Positions 38,554-39,740 of a stretch of DNA of 39,740 nucleotides are shown here, piece by piece; within the stretch, counting starts at the first letter, position 1, and every line of letters starts with the position of its first letter. The DNA comes from Streptomyces sp. MUM 2J. Its GTDB lineage: Bacteria > Actinomycetota > Actinomycetes > Streptomycetales > Streptomycetaceae. Where the stretch lies: NCBI RefSeq assembly GCF_022414535.1, contig NZ_JADWYM010000055.1, positions 1 through 39,740 of the forward strand, written 5' to 3'. The position numbers and the translations under genes are program-made. Under the pieces are notes generated by a model that was not told the DNA's origin, made no database searches, and saw only the letters and a program-made list of their open reading frames with translations.

Positions 38554-39740
38554 TCAGACGTCGCCGTCGCGCGCGTCCTCGCCACCGGAGGCACCCCCGG
38601 TCTCGCTCGCATCCTCGGCCGCGTCAGGGCGCGTGACGTCGGTCGCGTTCCCGCCCTCGCCCGCGTCCTCGTTCTGGTTCTCGTCGAGCGCGTCGACGAA
38701 TTCCACGCCGTCCAGCTCGGCGAGCCGGTCGGAGGCGTCCGTGCTGCCGTCCCGGTCGGCCTCCACGGCCTTGGCGAACCACTCCCGGGCCTCGTCGAGA
38801 CGGCCGGCGGCCAGCAGCGCTTCCGCGTACGCGTACCGCAGCCGCGCGGTCCAGGGCTGCACGGAGTGGGAGGCCAGCTCAGGGCTCTGGAGCGTCACGA
38901 TGGCCGCGTCCAACTGCCCCATGTCACGCCGGGCACCGGCCGCGACGAGCCGCATCTCCACCTGACCGGCCTTGTCGAGCTTGTGCACCTCGGTCGCCCC
39001 GGCCATGTCCAGCGCCTTCTCCGGCCGTCCGAGCCCGCGCTCGCAGTCCGCCATCACGGGCCACAGCTCCACGCTGCCGGTCATCCGCCGCGCCGCCCGG
39101 AACTCGGCGAGTGCCTCGGCGTACTTCTGGTTCGCGTACGCCGCGAAACCTGCCGCCTCGCGCACCGCGGCGACCCTCGACGCCAGCCGCAGCGCCACGC
39201 GGGAGTAGCCGTAGGCGCCCTCGGGGTCCTCGTCGATGAGCCGCGCGACCATCACCAGGTTCTTGGCGACGTCCTCGGCGAGCGTCTTGGGCAGGCTCTG
39301 CAGCTCCTGCCGCACGTCCTTGTCGATCTCGTCGCCCGTGACGTCCTCCGGGATCGGCAGCCGCTTGATCGGCTCCCGGTCCCGGTCGCGCTCGTCGCGG
39401 AACCGCCCGCCGCCGCCACGCCGGTCGTCACGCCGGTCATCACGCCCGCGGAACCCGCCTGGCCGACCGCCGCGGTCGTCACGGCGCGGCCCACGGCCAC
39501 CGCGGTCGTCCCGGCCCCGGAACCCACCACGATCGTCACGGCGGTCGTCACGCCGGAAACCACCACGATCATCCCGGCGATCGTCACGGCGGTCATCACG
39601 CCGGAAACCACCACGATCATCCCGGCGGTCATCACGCCGGTCGTCACGGCCCCGGAACCCACCACGATCCCCACGATCGTCACGGCGGTCATCACGCCGG
39701 AAACCACCACGATCATCCCGGCGATCGTCACGCCGGTCAT
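38554..39740 (-). CDS. TPR protein with Arg/Asp/Gly repeat head (5' partial)
   Basis: The frame is open to the right edge, so the start is outside. The visible part begins with ~110 residues of repeated R/D/G/F units (RDDRRDDRGGFRRDD variants), then DREPIKRLPIPEDVTGDEID and a helical domain of TPR-like units (VARLIDEDPEGAYGYSRVA, FAAYANQKYAEALAEFRAAR, LRYAYAEALLAAGRLDEAREWFAKAV). An acidic Asp/Glu tail ends DARDGDV. It corresponds in position to mycobacterial Rv1691. The charged head resembles RNA-binding or condensate-forming RGG/RD segments. An internal GTG at 39315 is not the start, because the head is in frame and has codon bias. Confidence 0.88.
   Translation of the reverse strand, partial: DRRDDRRDDRGGFRRDDRRDDRGDRGGFRGRDDRRDDRRDDRGGFRRDDRRDDRRDDRGGFRRDDRRDDRGGFRGRDDRGGRGPRRDDRGGRPGGFRGRDDRRDDRRGGGGRFRDERDRDREPIKRLPIPEDVTGDEIDKDVRQELQSLPKTLAEDVAKNLVMVARLIDEDPEGAYGYSRVALRLASRVAAVREAAGFAAYANQKYAEALAEFRAARRMTGSVELWPVMADCERGLGRPEKALDMAGATEVHKLDKAGQVEMRLVAAGARRDMGQLDAAIVTLQSPELASHSVQPWTARLRYAYAEALLAAGRLDEAREWFAKAVEADRDGSTDASDRLAELDGVEFVDALDENQNEDAGEGGNATDVTRPDAAEDASETGGASGGEDARDGDV
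39410..39740 (-). repeat. Degenerate tandem repeats coding for RDDR/RGGF units
   Basis: Units of about 24-36 bp such as gatcgtcacggcggtcatca recur with small changes to the window edge. They encode Arg, Asp, Gly and Phe only, and many codons end in T (CGT, GAT, GGT), unlike the rest of the window. Confidence 0.75.

Noticed and set aside
39252..39740. Hydrophobic Val/Gly/Met-rich frame and CRISPR-like regularity at the right end
   Set aside because: The frame is a shifted reading of the RD-repeat gene. The repeats lack the constant length and unique spacers of a CRISPR array.

Overview
The window is high-G+C actinobacterial chromosome. Third codon positions are almost all G or C, GTG starts are frequent, and ribosome-binding sites are GGAGG-like. 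The gene order der, plsC-like, cmk, tyrA, aroH / rluB, scpB, scpA, parA-like / ald / NUDIX, pyrG / recN, nadK, tlyA / HAD phosphatase / TPR protein is a known actinobacterial housekeeping block, found in mycobacteria as the Rv1691-Rv1713 region. The encoded proteins, the DUF6529 and PucR genes and a characteristic CCCCCAAGCTC-type palindrome point to Streptomyces or a close relative. The species is not determined.

Layout. 1-1.6 kb: end of a LivM/LivG-type permease-ATPase fusion and a LivF-like ATPase (+). 1.7-4.2 kb: a secreted Rpf/LysM cell-wall hydrolase (-) and two uncharacterised genes (+). 4.3-8.7 kb: a leftward operon aroH-tyrA-cmk-plsC-der (aromatic amino acid, nucleotide, phospholipid and ribosome-assembly functions). 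8.9-10.6 kb: a secreted protein, a five-helix membrane protein and a Tat-type Rieske lipoprotein (+), probably a small redox module. 10.6-12.4 kb: an NrtR-like Nudix/wHTH regulator coupled to an ADP-ribosylglycohydrolase (-), with a near-perfect 51-bp palindrome covering its promoter. 12.4-17.3 kb: a leftward operon parA-like, ribbon-helix-helix protein, scpA, scpB, rluB (chromosome organisation plus rRNA modification). 17.6-23.9 kb: alanine dehydrogenase, an NB-ARC-like/TPR protein, ADP-ribose pyrophosphatase and CTP synthase (all -).

24.4-29.9 kb is rightward: a GH15 trehalase-like enzyme, a BBE-type flavin oxidase and a PucR regulator, with a possible decayed short gene on the other strand. 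30-35.5 kb is leftward: a GT4 glycosyltransferase, then recN, nadK, tlyA and a small gene, the last four as one operon. 35.5-39.7 kb: an SCP-2-like small protein, a HAD phosphatase, a DUF1015 protein, and a TPR protein that enters the window through an Arg/Asp/Gly repeat region and has its start outside.

Most convergent gene pairs are separated by strong GC-rich inverted repeats with 11-14 bp stems. Several starts (PucR, the 94-aa gene, SCP-2, DUF1015) have a TANNNT -10 box only 6-8 nt upstream and no Shine-Dalgarno sequence, which suggests leaderless mRNAs. The most interesting candidate systems are (a) the ParA-like ATPase with an RHH partner placed directly upstream of the condensin genes scpA/scpB, (b) the NrtR-like regulator, ADP-ribosylglycohydrolase and 51-bp palindrome, (c) the DUF6529/Rieske redox pair, and (d) the RD/RGG-like repeat head of the TPR protein. 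All functional claims are from reading the sequence and remembered family knowledge. No database search was run.
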